DNA of 64,000 nt from Anadara kagoshimensis (GCA_021292105.1 CM037874.1:19837534-19901533), one strand, 5' to 3'; positions 1 through 12,370 are shown, counted from the first letter of the stretch. Notes: a model not told the origin generated them from the sequence alone. A program made the numbers and translations.

Positions 1-800
1 TTAGAATTTTGACATCAAATTTATCAGCAACATCGAAATTTGAATTTATTGTAGCAAATTATTACATAAGGATCATTGTGCTTACTTTATAGTTACACTT
101 TTGCTGACCTTGTACTTTTACATTGCCTTTTTCGTAAATAAAAATTTCACAAAATTTGAAAAATTGGTAACGAAGATTCTGTAGTACGTCATAAATTACG
201 TACGTAGCTGTGAAAAAATGCCAATCATTTAAACAATATTTTCTCTATATCCCCTCTGCGTCAAATAAATTAATTATATTGAGACCATTCTTAAACTTCG
301 TAATATAGAGCTTATAGCAGAATGTTTCCTTATCTGGATTTAAAAAGAAAATTGACTGTCAAAGACGACGGATTTACAAGACAAATTTATTTCGACCAGT
401 CACTTGAGCTGTCAATCAAAGATGTGATAAGAAAAATTGTTTGAATCCAAAGAATCGAGTATATGTGAATCGTTACTAAACATATTATTATTTTCAAGCA
501 CTAGACGGTCGTTTCGGAATAAAATTCCTCGACAGTGGTGCTAGGAACAAATCAGTATAAATTTCAGCATGTTGATATAAAAATTTATTCTACACTTTTT
601 AATTATATGTTTTATTTAAAGGTGCTAACTATTATGTGCTCTGTAAATACACACATACAAAACCAGTTAGTCGCTACAAACAAGCGTCATTTAAAGCAAA
701 TCATAGGATAAATATGTATTGAAACCAGTGTTGTTAAAATTAATACTTATAATTAAATAATCAAAAACAAATATACTGGCCCATGTCCGAATCACAATCC
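1..800. repeat. Module A, copy 1 (duplicated at 9.6-10.4 kb)
   Basis: This stretch aligns along its length with 9,596-10,390 in the same orientation. Shared landmarks include the opening TTAGAATTTTGACAT, the block around TAGTACGTCATAAATTACGT, GACGACGGATTTACAAGAC and the hammerhead-like motif at 497-542. The match continues into the Penelope-like 3' tail on the right. A more diverged third copy lies at about 6,400-6,720. It contains no credible coding frame. Because the copies share the unknown body as well as the tail, they were probably amplified as one unit. The module may be the non-coding 5' or pseudo-LTR part of the Penelope-like element; that is inference. Confidence 0.75.
497..542 (-). 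ncRNA. Hammerhead-ribozyme-like motif, copy 1
   Basis: Read on the minus strand, the 46 nt form the three-helix plan of a type-I hammerhead. Stem I pairs AGCAC with GTGCT. The core CTGTCGA differs from the CTGANGA consensus at one base. Stem II is GGAAT/ATTCC with a three-base loop, followed by GAAAC, a four-base loop GACC and the cleavage triplet GTC. Stem III is only two pairs, as in hammerheads of Penelope-like elements and retrozymes. The A-to-T change in the core probably makes this copy inactive. Confidence 0.6.
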
Positions 801-945
801 AAAACCAGAGTAGAAACAAACATACTATTTCATGTCCAAATTACAATCCCAAAGCAAAGTAAAAACAAACATACTTGTCCATGTCCGAATCACAATCCAG
901 AAGTAAAAAAAAAATAAAAAAAATATACTGATCCATGTCCAGATT
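762..945 (-). repeat. Four tandem Penelope-like 3' tail units
   Basis: A unit of about 52 bp is repeated four times head to tail. Each begins with ACAAACATACT or a close variant, continues with TCCATGTCC and ends with CACAATCC plus an A-rich stretch. On the minus strand this is the extreme 3' end of the Penelope-like element described at 50,906-51,853. Only the terminal segment is repeated, not the hairpin-bearing 3' UTR. The fourth unit is the shortest. Confidence 0.75.
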
Positions 946-2080
946 CTCCATGTTAATGGTTCATGTAATTTTGAATGCCCCCATCAGCTTCCACGGTCAT
1001 TGTTCTAAAAGCATCAATCTGAAAATAGAAATAAATGATAAGATTAGAAGTGATATGAAGTTAAAAAAAAAGGATTTGAGATATCGGCACATCTTTAGTT
1101 GTTACCATAACATATTCCTCTTGGTGTCAAACTTATTTTCAGCGCAATGTTGGCAGAACCACATTGAAGTTTACAATGCAAAAAATGATATAACGTCAAT
1201 AATAGAATATGACGTGAGACACGTTGTAGTCATTAGTTAGTTAGACTATAATCGCAATACAACATTTTGGATTTTTATTTTTGTGGGGAGTGGAATTCTT
1301 CAAAAAAGTTTAACTGAACCAACTGCTGTTAGCATATTTTAAATTTAGATGATATCATTTAGTATGTTTGCTTAAAATTGTTTTCCCGTGAAAGAAGTAA
1401 AGAGATGAAAAATAAATTTGAGCGGCACCCATATACTTGCTGAAGATCTAATATTTTAAACAGTTTTTCTGGAGAACACCCTTGGTGTTGGAAACAACAC
1501 AAACTGTATTAGCATCAATTCTGATTAAAACTCTTTAAATTACGACTTCATGGTTAAATTTTGCATCCGATAATGCATACATGTAACATATCAGTCAATG
1601 TTTTTAAATTATGTTTTTGTGTGATTGCACTGTTAAGTACTCCTTTATAAACCATGTACTTAGTAGTACAGGTCTGTCGAAAATTTATATTGACATATCA
1701 GTCAGTGTTTTTAAACTGTGATTTTTGCACTGTTAAATGACCGAGATTTGGATAGCTAGTCACCGAAAAAAGACGACAGTTTGATAGCAGCTGCCTAATA
1801 TATCGCTATGGAGAAATGGCTAACGAGGGACCGAGATGAGCTGTCAATTTGGTACTTATTCGATGTTTTAGTATTAAACTTTCGACAAGGTCTGTATTGT
1901 AGTAAAAGTTATAACAACAAAGAATACAACACATCAAATAAAATGTTATTTCTGTATAGAGAGACTTTTTTTTACAACAATGTCATAATTTTTTTCTTTC
2001 ACCTCACAAGAGGAAAATATTTTAACCTATTAGCACTATAGTTACAAAATGATGCGTCTGATCAAATCTCGGTGTATCTG
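940..2080. repeat. Module B, copy 1 (duplicated at 14.4-15.5 kb)
   Basis: About 1.1 kb matches 14,425-15,470 in the same orientation. Diagnostic shared stretches include CAGCTTCCACG, TTGGAAACAACACAAACTGT and TTAAATTATGTTTTTGTGT. Both copies carry a small inverted-repeat element near the right side (1,664-1,902 here). Short open frames inside are not conserved between the copies, so they are unlikely to be genes. The order of modules differs at the second locus, which indicates a mosaic history rather than one large duplication. Confidence 0.75.
1664..1902. mobile_element. Small inverted-repeat element M1 (MITE)
   Basis: The ends are inverted copies of a sequence close to ACAGACCTGTCGAAAG (left ACAGGTCTGTCGAAAA; right, reversed, ACAGACCTTGTCGAAAG). 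No coding capacity is visible. Five more copies lie at 15.07, 16.14, 24.82, 25.28 and 26.46 kb. Size (about 210-240 bp) and terminal inverted repeats suggest a MITE mobilised by a DNA transposase encoded elsewhere. Confidence 0.6.
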
Positions 2081-2132
2081 GTAAATGTTGCAATTTTTGT
2101 GCCCCAAATTCATTAAAATATATTTTCGGAAT

Positions 2133-2296
2133 ATTGAAATGATCAATATTTACCCGTGGTAGAATAATACACGGACCGGAGTTCACATGCGGAAGAATAT
2201 CTCACGAGGAGGCTTTGCTACCGAGTGGTATATTCGTCGCATGTTAACGACGGCCCGTGTATTATTGTACCACGGGTAAATGTTAATCATTTCAAT
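2133..2296. mobile_element. Foldback element with 70-bp arms
   Basis: The left arm (2,133-2,203) is the imperfect reverse complement of the right arm (about 2,226-2,296), with an approximately 22-base loop. Paired blocks include ATTTACCCGTGGT with ACCACGGGTAAAT, and AATAATACACGG with CCGTGTATTATT. Transcribed RNA would form a long hairpin. No protein is encoded. It is probably a hairpin MITE; clear target duplications were not identified. Confidence 0.75.
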
Positions 2297-2429
2297 GCTA
2301 AGATGATTTTGATCAACAGAATTGAAATAAATATTAGGAACTCTTTCTTCGGAAGAACATTTTACTATTTGGAAAAAGGAAACAATTTGGCTGTTGAGAT
2401 TACCGCCATTTAAATAAATGAGAGAATTA

Positions 2430-3757
2430 CGTCACAACCATTGTTCGCGGAACATAGCATGACGTCATCAGATAAGCAAAGGAGTACGTCATTAACACGG
2501 AACAGCGATGGGTATATCGTTTGTTATACCACGGTTGGCTCTCTTCATGTTTCATATGAAGGAAAACGCAGGTCATGTTAGAATATTCGTTATCGTCACC
2601 TAAACTTACGTAATATTTATAAAATGTAATAAAGGCATTATAACATATAATATAGCACTTGTGTGCATTCTTTATTTCGAAAAGTTAATTGTACATATGA
2701 AAACAACGAATTGTTACCGAATAAGCAAAATGTATATAATAGTTGATGACATTTATACTATCCATAAGTAAGGGAGTAATTTTTTCACATATAAATTCTA
2801 TTTCTAAACAATTTGTTTCTTTAGTAGTCTATAGTATGCTCTTAACTCGAACAAGTATAATATTTAGGTAGAATGCCAATTTGTTTCGTAAGTACGAATA
2901 TCCTGTAGATTCAGGATTACCTAAACCTTAAAGCACACTAAAGGCAAACTTCAAAAATAATATCACATTTTGTAACCTATAAAATGGAAATAAAATCCAA
3001 ATGTTATACATATCTTCATTAATTTTATAGCTTAAGCAATCGGAGAGTAAATAAACTTGCTAAAAAGTCAAAAAATAGTATCATGCAAACATTTCAATCA
3101 ATGTGCATTCAATATATTATATAAGGCGCCGTTTAAAATAATTACATAATGTCTTAAAATTCGTAACACTTGCACTATATAATTATGAAGCATCAGATTC
3201 ATTTCTCCTCTGTATCTTCATTTAGGTTTATTTGCTTGAAAAATAATGGGATGCGTTAAATATTCTAGTTTTATTATAAAAATGAATATATTCTACCGCC
3301 AAATAATATATAGTTTTTTCTCCAGACATTTTGCAGACTCGATTCATGTTCCTGATAAATCCAGATTTCATTTACACGAAATGAAAATATGAAAAAGCCA
3401 AAACAATTTCAGATTTTGTTTCCATCGACGAATAAAACATGCGTAAGAATTGTATGTGGCCGTTACGAAAGACAAACAATTTGTTTAAGAATTTTTAATG
3501 TTAGGCGTTGGATGAATCATTATAACCCTTCTTCATAATGTTTGCTTATATGCACGTTTCCCTGAGGATATCACAACTCAATAATAATTGCAATAATTGT
3601 AATAATTGTCTTAACTTGCTGCTAGTTAAAATTTTAAATTCCTAAAAAACTAAGGTATACACTCTATTGCATAGCATTTCCTTGGCTAAATTTGGTAAAC
3701 TACTAAGTATATTTTTTGTATCGTTTCAACATCTTAAAAAAAAGCAATTTTAGTCGA
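2430..3757. other. No gene seen
   Basis: This AT-rich sequence has no long frame, tRNA or obvious repeat. One CRE-like palindrome TGACGTCA occurs at 2,460-2,467; a single 8-mer is weak evidence for function. Confidence 0.5.
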
Positions 3758-3803
3758 AGGACTACTGATGGTGAATTGTATTCCGAAACAGCCATCTAGT
3801 GCT
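3758..3803 (+). ncRNA. Hammerhead-ribozyme-like motif, copy 3
   Basis: The plus strand reads ACTA, core CTGATGG, a stem II GAAT/ATTC with loop TGT, then GAAAC, loop AGCC, triplet ATC and TAGT. Stem I begins with four perfect pairs (ACTA/TAGT). The core differs from CTGATGA at the last base. ATC is an allowed NUH cleavage triplet. It lies about 0.75 kb upstream of the plus-sense Penelope-like 3' end at 4.54 kb. Confidence 0.55.
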
Positions 3804-4536
3804 ATAAAATTTAAACTGGTATAATATATATGTGTAACATAGAGCTGGCAATGTATCGATAATACTTATTTTATTATGTAGACGTAAATTTATATTTATT
3901 TCGTACACCAAGTCATATCAACCGTTTTGCAGATTTTTGTGAGAATGATAACCTACATCCGTAGTACATAAGTACTGTATACTTTTTGAGTAGTATGATA
4001 GCCAGTCTATCACAACATAATACTATTTCTCACAGGGTAAATATATCAAAACTCAATTTTGCCTCAATGTATATTTGTCAATTTTACAACGAAAGTAATC
4101 AAAGCTTACTTTAGCGTAACAGATTTTATTCCTAAAATGTCAGCACCTCATTACGAGGTCGTTGTCAATATTCTGAATTCAGCATAAACCCCCTAAATTG
4201 TATTTTTAGAAATTGACAATAACTTGTTGCTTACAGAGTGAAATAACACACATTATGTGTCAAATGTAGTATATTAATTAATAGAGGTATATTTTGCACA
4301 AATAGTTTACGTAAAAAATATCTCGAAGAATAATATATAAATCGCAGCGGCACATACAAAGTGCATTGTAAAACACTCAGTTCAAAATTAGTTTATTGTC
4401 AAAGATAAACAAACAAAAATATGAAGGTTATCAATAAAATATATGAAATACAGCATGTTTGTTTTATTGTTTAACTGCAGAATAATAGAAGTTGGATAAT
4501 ATATAACACATGTAAGTAATAACAAGCCTACCATAA

Positions 4537-4860
4537 TCAAGGTCCTGAAAAAGTGTTATGGTCGTCATAAGATTTTTGTTGAAAAGTATAATGTCTCTGT
4601 ATTCAGTATTATCCAGAACAAATTTAACGTTTTGCAGTGATATGTTCCTTTCATTCTCAATTTTAAAAATCGCACGCGAAGGATGTACCTAGCTACTTTT
4701 AACTAGACAATAAGTGCTTAAATTTCCAGAGCAGTCGGTATCACTAGTCTTCTATGGTAGAAGTGCGAGTGTTTAACTTCATATGCCTGTTTTTAAAGGT
4801 TTTATTTTGCTTTAGGATTGTGATTTGGACAAGGACCGTTATGTTTGATTTTATTAGTTA
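4537..4860 (+). mobile_element. Penelope-like element 3' end, diverged
   Basis: A degenerate copy in plus sense. It retains traces of the protein end (TTATGGTCGTCAT, corresponding to the FYGRHH region), the segment TGTACCTAGCTA and the terminal TTAGGATTGTGATTTGGAC. Indels break the frame. Confidence 0.65.
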
Positions 4861-4869
4861 AAGAACTCT

Positions 4870-6230
4870 GGTTAATTATCTTCAGTGATTAACTCATTAG
4901 ATATAATAATTTTGAATATCTATTGAACTGATTAAAGAAACGATTAATTCACTTCATGTATAAATAAAACTCAATTTTCAGAATAAAGTAAATGATATAA
5001 ACCACACAAACGATACAATTTTGTATCAATCATACTAAGATTTCGAATTATTTAAATCAAGTTAAACTTCACATGATAATTTTGTTCTGTTTGTATATTG
5101 TGTCATCAGATGTGATGTTATATAGTCTGTTTTATTGATTCAGCTTATAACTGGAGATTGTTTATATGGCTTGATAAGTCTTAATATTCCGTATTCCCTG
5201 TATTGAAACCTCGGAATATATTTGCATACTATATCCCCAATCACTCTAAGAAATGGTTATTTCCTCAACTTTATTGACGGATTGTATTAAACATACAATA
5301 TATATTTTCCAGAATTATGATCGCCAGATATTTGTTGTGTTAAAGCTTATTAGAGTATTCTGTTTAGGGGAGTTTGTTACAACAACTGTTGTCGTCATAC
5401 ATTTATTGTGCTCAAGCTAATTAGAAAATAAATTTTCTGTATGGTTGTTCAATAAATTAATTAAACGTTGAGAATAGTTTAATTGGTATGTAAAGAGATA
5501 TTTGACAACGATATAGTTGTACTGTGTTAATATAATATGCTAAAAGGTCCTTTGATCTCTTTTCACGAGTTACAAGATACCTTATTAGATGGAATTCTTC
5601 AGAGAACAGAGAAATTACGAAATAACATAATTAGTTTGATTGACAATTGTTTAATTTTATTTATTCTTTTCATCTTATTAATATTTTAACGTTCTGCAAA
5701 TGCGTATGTCTTTATTATTTTAATATTTGATTATACTTTAAAATGGTATACATATCCATATGCATATATCTGAACAAATCTGGTAAATGGATAGCGCTAG
5801 CTCTGTACTGTTTTGTCAATAATATTAAGTACATGATCAATTAATTGTAGCATCTTTTCAATGTACAATCTTCAGTAGTTTTTGGCATCAATTGGCGTGT
5901 CATGTTTTCTTATCGAACGAGTGTTTTTCGGTTAAATGGAACAGTCGGATACGGATGCAAACAATACATTATTTATTGTTATACTTTAATGAAATCTCTT
6001 TAAATAAATCAACAAAATATGAAGTCCTGTAATTCAATGTTCCTACAGAAAATGTTATCCGACCTATTTCTATCGGTATTTGAGAGCGTTGTCAATACTA
6101 CGTGGGTTTTGACCTACAACAAATAAACGATACAAAAATAAATAAAATGAGAAAGGCATTTGTAAACCAGGCAAAACTTGCGGTTAAAAATCTTATGTTT
6201 GATCCTTGTCCTCGGACAACAGTTTAAGCC
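4870..6230. other. No gene seen
   Basis: Low-GC sequence without a credible frame or a repeat recognised elsewhere in the window. Confidence 0.5.
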
Positions 6231-6399
6231 ACCGTTCCAACATCACACATATTGACCTAATACTCAGTCAAGAAAATATAGCACGATATTTTGTCTAGAA
6301 ATCTTGTAATACATCATTTTACTAGCGATTGGATTTCTTTTCATTTTTCTTTCCTTCCTTTGACCTTTAAACTTTGTGTATTACATCGTCTATTGAATT

Positions 6400-6720
6400 A
6401 TAGCAACCGTAAGACGAGCGTCTGTAGTACGTCACCATGTACGCACATATATGTGACTAGAGGCCAATGGTCGATATCAATTTGTCTTCAAATGAATTCG
6501 TTATATTGAGATCATAGTGAAAGGTCCCCTATAATGCTTATCGGAAAAATAGTCTGGTGAATTATAACCAGATTTTTTGTTATATGAAATCAATATAAAA
6601 CATCTACTGTCGGATTAAATTAGACAGATTTACAAATCAGAATTACTATTATCAGACATTTGTGCTGTTACTCAGTAAAAACGACTCCATAGACACAACG
6701 ATACTACATCAAAAACAGAA
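6400..6720. repeat. Module A, partial diverged copy
   Basis: TCTGTAGTACGTCACCATGTACG, followed at similar spacing by TTATATTGAGATCAT and ACAGATTTACAA, matches module A copies at 1 and 9.6 kb. The hammerhead-like motif is not preserved here. Confidence 0.55.
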
Positions 6721-6729
6721 TATATTTAT

Positions 6730-8360
6730 TGTCATCATTTTAACCAATGTAGCATTTTGTTTTATTTTCAGTTTAGTCCAACAATTCTTTAAATTTAAAA
6801 AAATTAAATGGCATGAGACAAACAATTAAATAAATATTGAAAATCAAAACAAAAATGGAATAAAAAATACATACAACTTAAAAAATATTGAAATAAACGT
6901 TGAAAAAGTGTCAAAATCGTACAATCTGCTTTTTCACCTTTTATACACCTAGTAGCAACTACTGTATTCAGTAATACATGCATATTTAAAAATGGAGGAA
7001 AGGAAACGTGCAACGAATTAGCAACCTTGTACACAACACCCCACAAATGAAAGTAAAATATGATTTGAGCCGTATAATGAAAAATTAAACAACTTAATAA
7101 TCTGACCGATAAGCAACCAAACAACTAAATCCATCTCTTGAGAGCCAAATACCAAATCTAGTCATGGTTCCATATACGTTTCACATTTAAATACCTTTGG
7201 TTTCAATTTGTAATATATCTTTCTTGGTTGTTGGACATAATTGTATCAATTCCACAATTTACATTACGCCCTGTAAAACACATGAACAGGTTCATGATAA
7301 AGGTTTACAGTTTACAAACAAAGTCAGAAAATTAGATATAATTAAACACAGACATCTTCAATATCTTCAATATTTAACAAACGTACAGAATATATCATTA
7401 GTCCGAAGGAAAATCTTAACACGTGTTTTAGATTGAATTAATGCAATAAAAACAGATTTTATTTTAAACATCTATGTAGTGAATTCAAACTATACCTTGA
7501 TGAGAATAATATGTCTATCTATTACAATATTTTAGAGTGGGTTAAAGCATTTGGATTTTACGCACAATTGAAGATTCTTTAATATCTATGAAAGCGGTAA
7601 GATAAGGGTTGGTAGATGAAACCGATTTTGTTGGGAGAAAATCGCAAATATTCGACAAGTGAACAAATAATTTTTTCATACTAGAAATATCCCCCGAGTA
7701 AGATTCGATCTAGGCACTGAAAGCCACTGTGATTCCTAGTTCACAGAAAGGAGATAAATTGAATGCAACTATAGACATTGTATAGTATTAGCTTGAAACA
7801 GTAATACGTATTTGAAAGCAAAATACGTGAATGTTGCAGAAAAAACATAATGCATGGATATTTCCGGATATTGAAATCACTTTTAAGATTACACTACTTA
7901 AAAACCACAAATTTTAGTATGCAAAATGTTGGAATCTTCATACAAACTAAAACGGATATAACTTTAATGAGTTTAAATTGCACCTTATTAACTAATGTTT
8001 GTAGTAGGTTCATAGTATGTAATTTTTAGCACACTGTATTACCCAACTTTCATTTAAGCATTATCATATTTTTTTAAAAAAAGTACATTATGTAACACTT
8101 GGAAATGAACTACAGGTTGCATTCTTATCATTCAAAGAAATGAGAAAACCGGAAACGTATAGTAAACATAAAGACAAGGTTTGGCTACCAACCTAATTTG
8201 TTATGTTATCGACCAACAATATTAGTAAGAGATATAAGTATTTCTTCAACTTAAGTAGTTATGGTATTTTTGATAATCTCTGAAAATAAATATACATACA
8301 ATTTCACAAGGATTTGATTTAATGCAGATATCTTTGTGATGCGTTTAGTGTGAAGCATTA
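6730..8360. other. No gene seen
   Basis: Short frames exist on both strands but show no recognisable domain, and base composition is the same as the surrounding non-coding sequence. Confidence 0.5.
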
Positions 8361-8379
8361 TCAAATTGAAACGCATATG

Positions 8380-8640
8380 TAGGTATGCACCTCATGTTGA
8401 CAAGGTTTGTTTCAAACAAATGCAAAAGGAAGCAATTATTGTCAATACAGTCTTTACTCCTTGTTTTGGGTATTATACACTTAGCCAGCGAAGATATCTA
8501 AACAGGAGGCGCTTTATCTACCGGAGCAACCGGTTCTCACTTCTCTGGTAAGAGTCGTAACATAATTTGCCACTTTCTAAGTTTTTACTTGGTTTGGAAT
8601 TGCGATTTGAACATGGTTTTGTATGTTTGATTTCAATAAA
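8380..8640 (+). mobile_element. Penelope-like element 3' end, diverged
   Basis: The conserved UTR part is seen as CTAAACAGGAGGCGCTT, then ACCGGAGCAACCGG, and the 3' terminal TTGGAATTGCGATTTGAAC with TGTATGTTTGATTTC. The protein part is not recognisable. Confidence 0.65.
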
Positions 8641-8692
8641 AAATGTTACGTTTAAAAATCATTCAAATAAACAAATTAACAAAAGGAGTACG

Positions 8693-8993
8693 ACCGAAAG
8701 TTAAAGTTAAAGTCTGTCCCGAGCCATTAGGCCCATCAGGCCGGAGCTTATCCCGGTTTCTGTGGCGTTAAGCGACTGAGAGTACAAGACTCTCCCCTGA
8801 ATGGGACGCTGATCCATCGCAGGGTTAACCTCCAGCATTATGCTGGTACTTATTTATTTTTCAGCTGAGTGAACTGGAACAACGTGAAATTAAGTGTCTT
8901 GCTCAAGGACACATCGCACGGTCCAGGGATTGAACCCACGACCTTCGAATCATGAGTCCAACGCCTTAACCACTAGGCGACGCGCTTCCACTT
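8693..8993 (-). mobile_element. tRNA-derived SINE (family B)
   Basis: Read on the minus strand, the head resembles a serine/leucine-type tRNA: CCTAGTGGTTAAGGCG is an A-box-like segment and GTGGGTTCAATCC is a B box. A non-tRNA body with TGTCCTTGAGCAAGACACTT follows, a motif common in animal SINEs. The tail is a short repeat of TTAAAG units. The tRNA part is split from any normal tRNA 3' half, so it is a SINE and not a working tRNA gene. Confidence 0.75.
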
Positions 8994-9595
8994 CTAACGA
9001 AAGTACCTAAAGTATTTTAGCATCAACCACACATCATACTAGAATAAGTATATTTCACATATAATTTATATTGTCTATGGGTTTTATCGATTAAGTTTGT
9101 AATTAGGAATTGTCTCTCAAATATTTTTATGGCTTGATGAATCCCAATCTTTACAAAGTCAGACGATTTACCCATAACTTCAGGAAATAATTTCCCTTGG
9201 ATTTATAAAAAAAGATTGGTATAAAACATAAACCATCAGAGTATGGCCTAGTTATTTAGTAAAAATTCCATTGTTAAACAGCAAATGGAAAAGTAAAATG
9301 TCAGTTGTTTGCAATATTTTTCGGTCAGATAGAAGTTTATAAAGCAGTGCCTCATAGCAGGTTTTTAATTTACAGATGGTCATTAGTTATGAAACTAAAG
9401 GTAAAATATATGAACGTTTTGCATCCATGTTTCTATAAACAGTGATTTTATTTTCTTTCAAAAGTGAACAAACCTTTTAGGTTGTTTGTCATTTTATGTA
9501 TTATGCATCACAATGGCATTTACAAGTCAGGTATGAATCTTTTCTACTACCAAATACGTATTGTTAAGTTCAAATGCAGATGTATGTTCCTGGGG

Positions 9596-10390
9596 ACCTA
9601 TTAGAATTTTGACATTTATCAGCAACTTCGTATTTTAATTTATTAAGACAAATTATTACATACGAATCATTGTGCTTACTTTAAAGTTGAATTTTTGCTG
9701 ACTTTATATTTCTACAGTGCATTTTTCGTAAATGAAAAAATCCAAATTCACACAATTTGAATAACTGGTAACAGAGCTTCTATAGTACGTCATAAATTAC
9801 GTACGCAGCGGAGACCAAAACGCCAATCATTTTACCTATGGTTTATCTATCCCCTCCGCATCAAATTAAATTGATTATATTGAGATCATTCTTAAACATC
9901 GTAGTATAGAACTTATAGCAGGATGTTTCGTTATCTGGATTTATAAAGAAAATTGACTGTCAAAGACGACGGATTTACAAGACAAAATTATTTTGACCAG
10001 TCACTAGAGCTGTCAAGTTGTGATAAGAACGATTGCTTGAATCGAAAATATGGAATATATATATTTCATTACTAAACATATTGTAATTTTCCAGCACTAG
10101 ACGGCCGTTTTGGAATAAAATTCCTCGTCATTGTTGCTAGGAACAAATCAGTAAAAATCTCAACATCTAAGACATGTTAAAATGAGAATGGTGGTTTTAA
10201 CTCGTAATTGTTTATTATTATGTTTATTTACAGGTGCTTACTATCATGTGTTTTGCGATTACACACGGACAGGAGCAATAAGTAGCTATAAACAAGCGTT
10301 TTAGCAAAGCATAGGAAATGTATTGAAACCAATATTGTTAAAATTAACACTTTTGATAAAATATTTAAAAAACAAACATACTGAACCATG
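9596..10390. repeat. Module A, copy 2
   Basis: Direct-orientation duplicate of 1-800, including the hammerhead-like motif and the 3' tail of the Penelope-like element at its right end. Indels of a few bases and frequent substitutions indicate an old event. Confidence 0.75.
10093..10138 (-). ncRNA. Hammerhead-ribozyme-like motif, copy 2
   Basis: The layout on the minus strand matches the 497-542 copy. The core reads ATGACGA, stem II GGAAT/ATTCC with loop TTT, then AAAAC (expected GAAAC), a palindromic GGCC loop, the triplet GTC and TAGTGCT. Two core bases differ from consensus. The GGCC loop on a two-pair stem III is the kind of self-complementary loop that lets minimal hammerheads act as dimers. 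Confidence 0.55.
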
Positions 10391-10580
10391 TCGAATCGCA
10401 ATCCAGAACCAGAGTAAAACCTTGTAACTGACAAGTTTGGGTAAACATGTGAACTTCTACCAGGAAAGTGAGGCCAGGTTCTCCGAACTAGTTAAGCATT
10501 CCTTGTTTATCTAGATTCACCCGCCACGTATGTTTTAAAATTTGAGTGAAAGAAGCATGGAACTATGAACATTACACTAA
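10369..10580 (-). mobile_element. Penelope-like element 3' end
   Basis: The minus-sense copy starts at its 3' terminus (ACAAACATACTGAACCATG on plus) and includes GTGAACTTCTACCAGG, the hairpin region near AGTTAAGCATTCC, and CACCCGCCACGTATG. The protein end is mostly lost. Confidence 0.75.
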
Positions 10581-10639
10581 CGGAAGAATGTTGTAACTAT
10601 TTGGTAGAGAGGCGGACACAATATGACTAGAGAAAGACA

Positions 10640-11870
10640 TATTTTGAGCACTGAATATTCAATATCCTAAATTGGACGGGTAACAAACCTGTGACAATTT
10701 AATGTAAAATAGAATGATAAATAGTATAAAAAGGGCCCCAAACCATCATTCTAGTTATACACCAAGTTTGTCCATAACTGCATACTGACCACCTCGATAA
10801 AAGTGAAGGGAACTTGACAAGGACGTAACTTCTAACAACCAAATTTTAAGGTTTATGAATTTCTTTTCTTACCAACACGCATTCAAGTAGTTTTACATTT
10901 ATACCGCGCTGCAAGGCTTTTGTTTTGATTACGTAATGTCGCACTAAAACACAATGATTTCCATATCGATTCTCAAAAAGATTAGCTAAGATTTTGTAGA
11001 AATGTTCTCTTGGGAATATCTATTACTCAATCATAACATCGACCAGTCTAATACTCAACGATAAAATCATTGTGCTAACAGTTAACTTTGACATGATTAA
11101 TAGTAGGCTTTTGTTGTAAATATTGTTTCCGAGAAATTGTAGAACGTGTACTTTCTGGCATATCAATAAGGTATTTCTATAAAGATTAAAACATAACTAA
11201 ATCGACGAAACTGAAAGATAACCTTAGTCACTAGTGACATAACTAAACATAATATTGGACAATAAGAACGTGGAAAGTACATAGCTATGTATAGACAAAC
11301 AACATTGAACTGTCCGCTTGACCTTTCATTAGGACTATTCATATAGGGGAATCGACCCATTACATGGGAAGTATTACTGTTCGTAGTGAAAAGTGTTCAT
11401 GTTTAGTGTTACTCATTATGTTGACAAAATACGCATGTGCGTTTTTTATACATAAATGCACTCTTTCACGATAAATATTTAATTTAAAGGTCAAACCGAC
11501 ATGTAAATGTTGTTTGGCTTTATATTTTATAAACATGAATTATAAATACAAAAATGAACTTGTTTCTAAATCAATTAATTAAACCATGTGAAGACGGTAA
11601 ATGAGACAAGCATTCTGAGAGTTACATTAACATTCATAGCCCCCTACCGACTGAAATTCTCTTAACCGCAACAGATGAAAAACTCTCCGTTGTGCTATAC
11701 TTGTAAAACATTGGATGTGGAGAAGTGTATTGATATATTCTGTTTCAGTTCTTGAACATTGAGCATGTTTAAATTGAATTCAATTGAAAAGTCATAAAAC
11801 CAACTGAAGGGATTGTATTCGAACTTAATTTGTATATTGTCATAGTAAAACCATATACAATTTAAAGCCG
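10640..11870. other. No gene seen
   Basis: No domain-bearing frame and no clear repeat family. Confidence 0.45.
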
Positions 11871-11871
11871 G

Positions 11872-12095
11872 ATATAACTGAGTGGTACTACCACTTGCTT
11901 CCGAAGTAGAAGATTGTGGCTTCGAACGTCACTTGGGACATGGGCATTTTCTTAGATGATTTTCGTCTCTTTCCACACCAGGTTTTAAAAAACTCATTCC
12001 TATGATAGTCTTTATGATGAGACTCCAATCCGATGCCCGTGTCTCACTACACAATAAAGACACCTTTTCGGTGTTCGAAAAAGAGTAGGTCGCTA
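11872..12095 (+). mobile_element. tRNA-derived SINE remnant (family C)
   Basis: TAACTGAGTGGTACTA resembles an A box, and GTGGCTTCGAACGTCAC a B box 35-40 bases later. The intervening CTTGCTTCCGAAGTAG resembles an anticodon arm. The following body, beginning TTGGGACATGGGCATTTTC, is not tRNA. No poly-A tail was identified with confidence. Confidence 0.55.
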
Positions 12096-12229
12096 CAAAA
12101 AAAGAATCATACAATACCAATTTAACTTTAAATAAGAAATATAAATGGTCATTCCCTTGATCAACTGATTAAAAACTGTTTTTTTAAAACATGCAACGTC
12201 TTACGTATACAAATTAGAATTTATAATAT

Positions 12230-12370
12230 ACATGGCGGTTGTAGCTAGCTAAGCAGGATGAGTTTACCCTTCTGAAACACCCGGCCTCAAGTTCAAGTGT
12301 TAAACCTAACATGTCAGTTTCAACATTTTTAGGTTGTGATTCAGACACGAATCAATATGTTAATTTTTGA
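12230..12370 (+). mobile_element. Penelope-like element 3' UTR copy
   Basis: GTAGCTAGCTAAGCAGGATG, ACCCGGCCTC, TGTCAGTTTCAAC and TTGTGATTCAGACA occur in the family order. No coding part is left. Confidence 0.7.
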
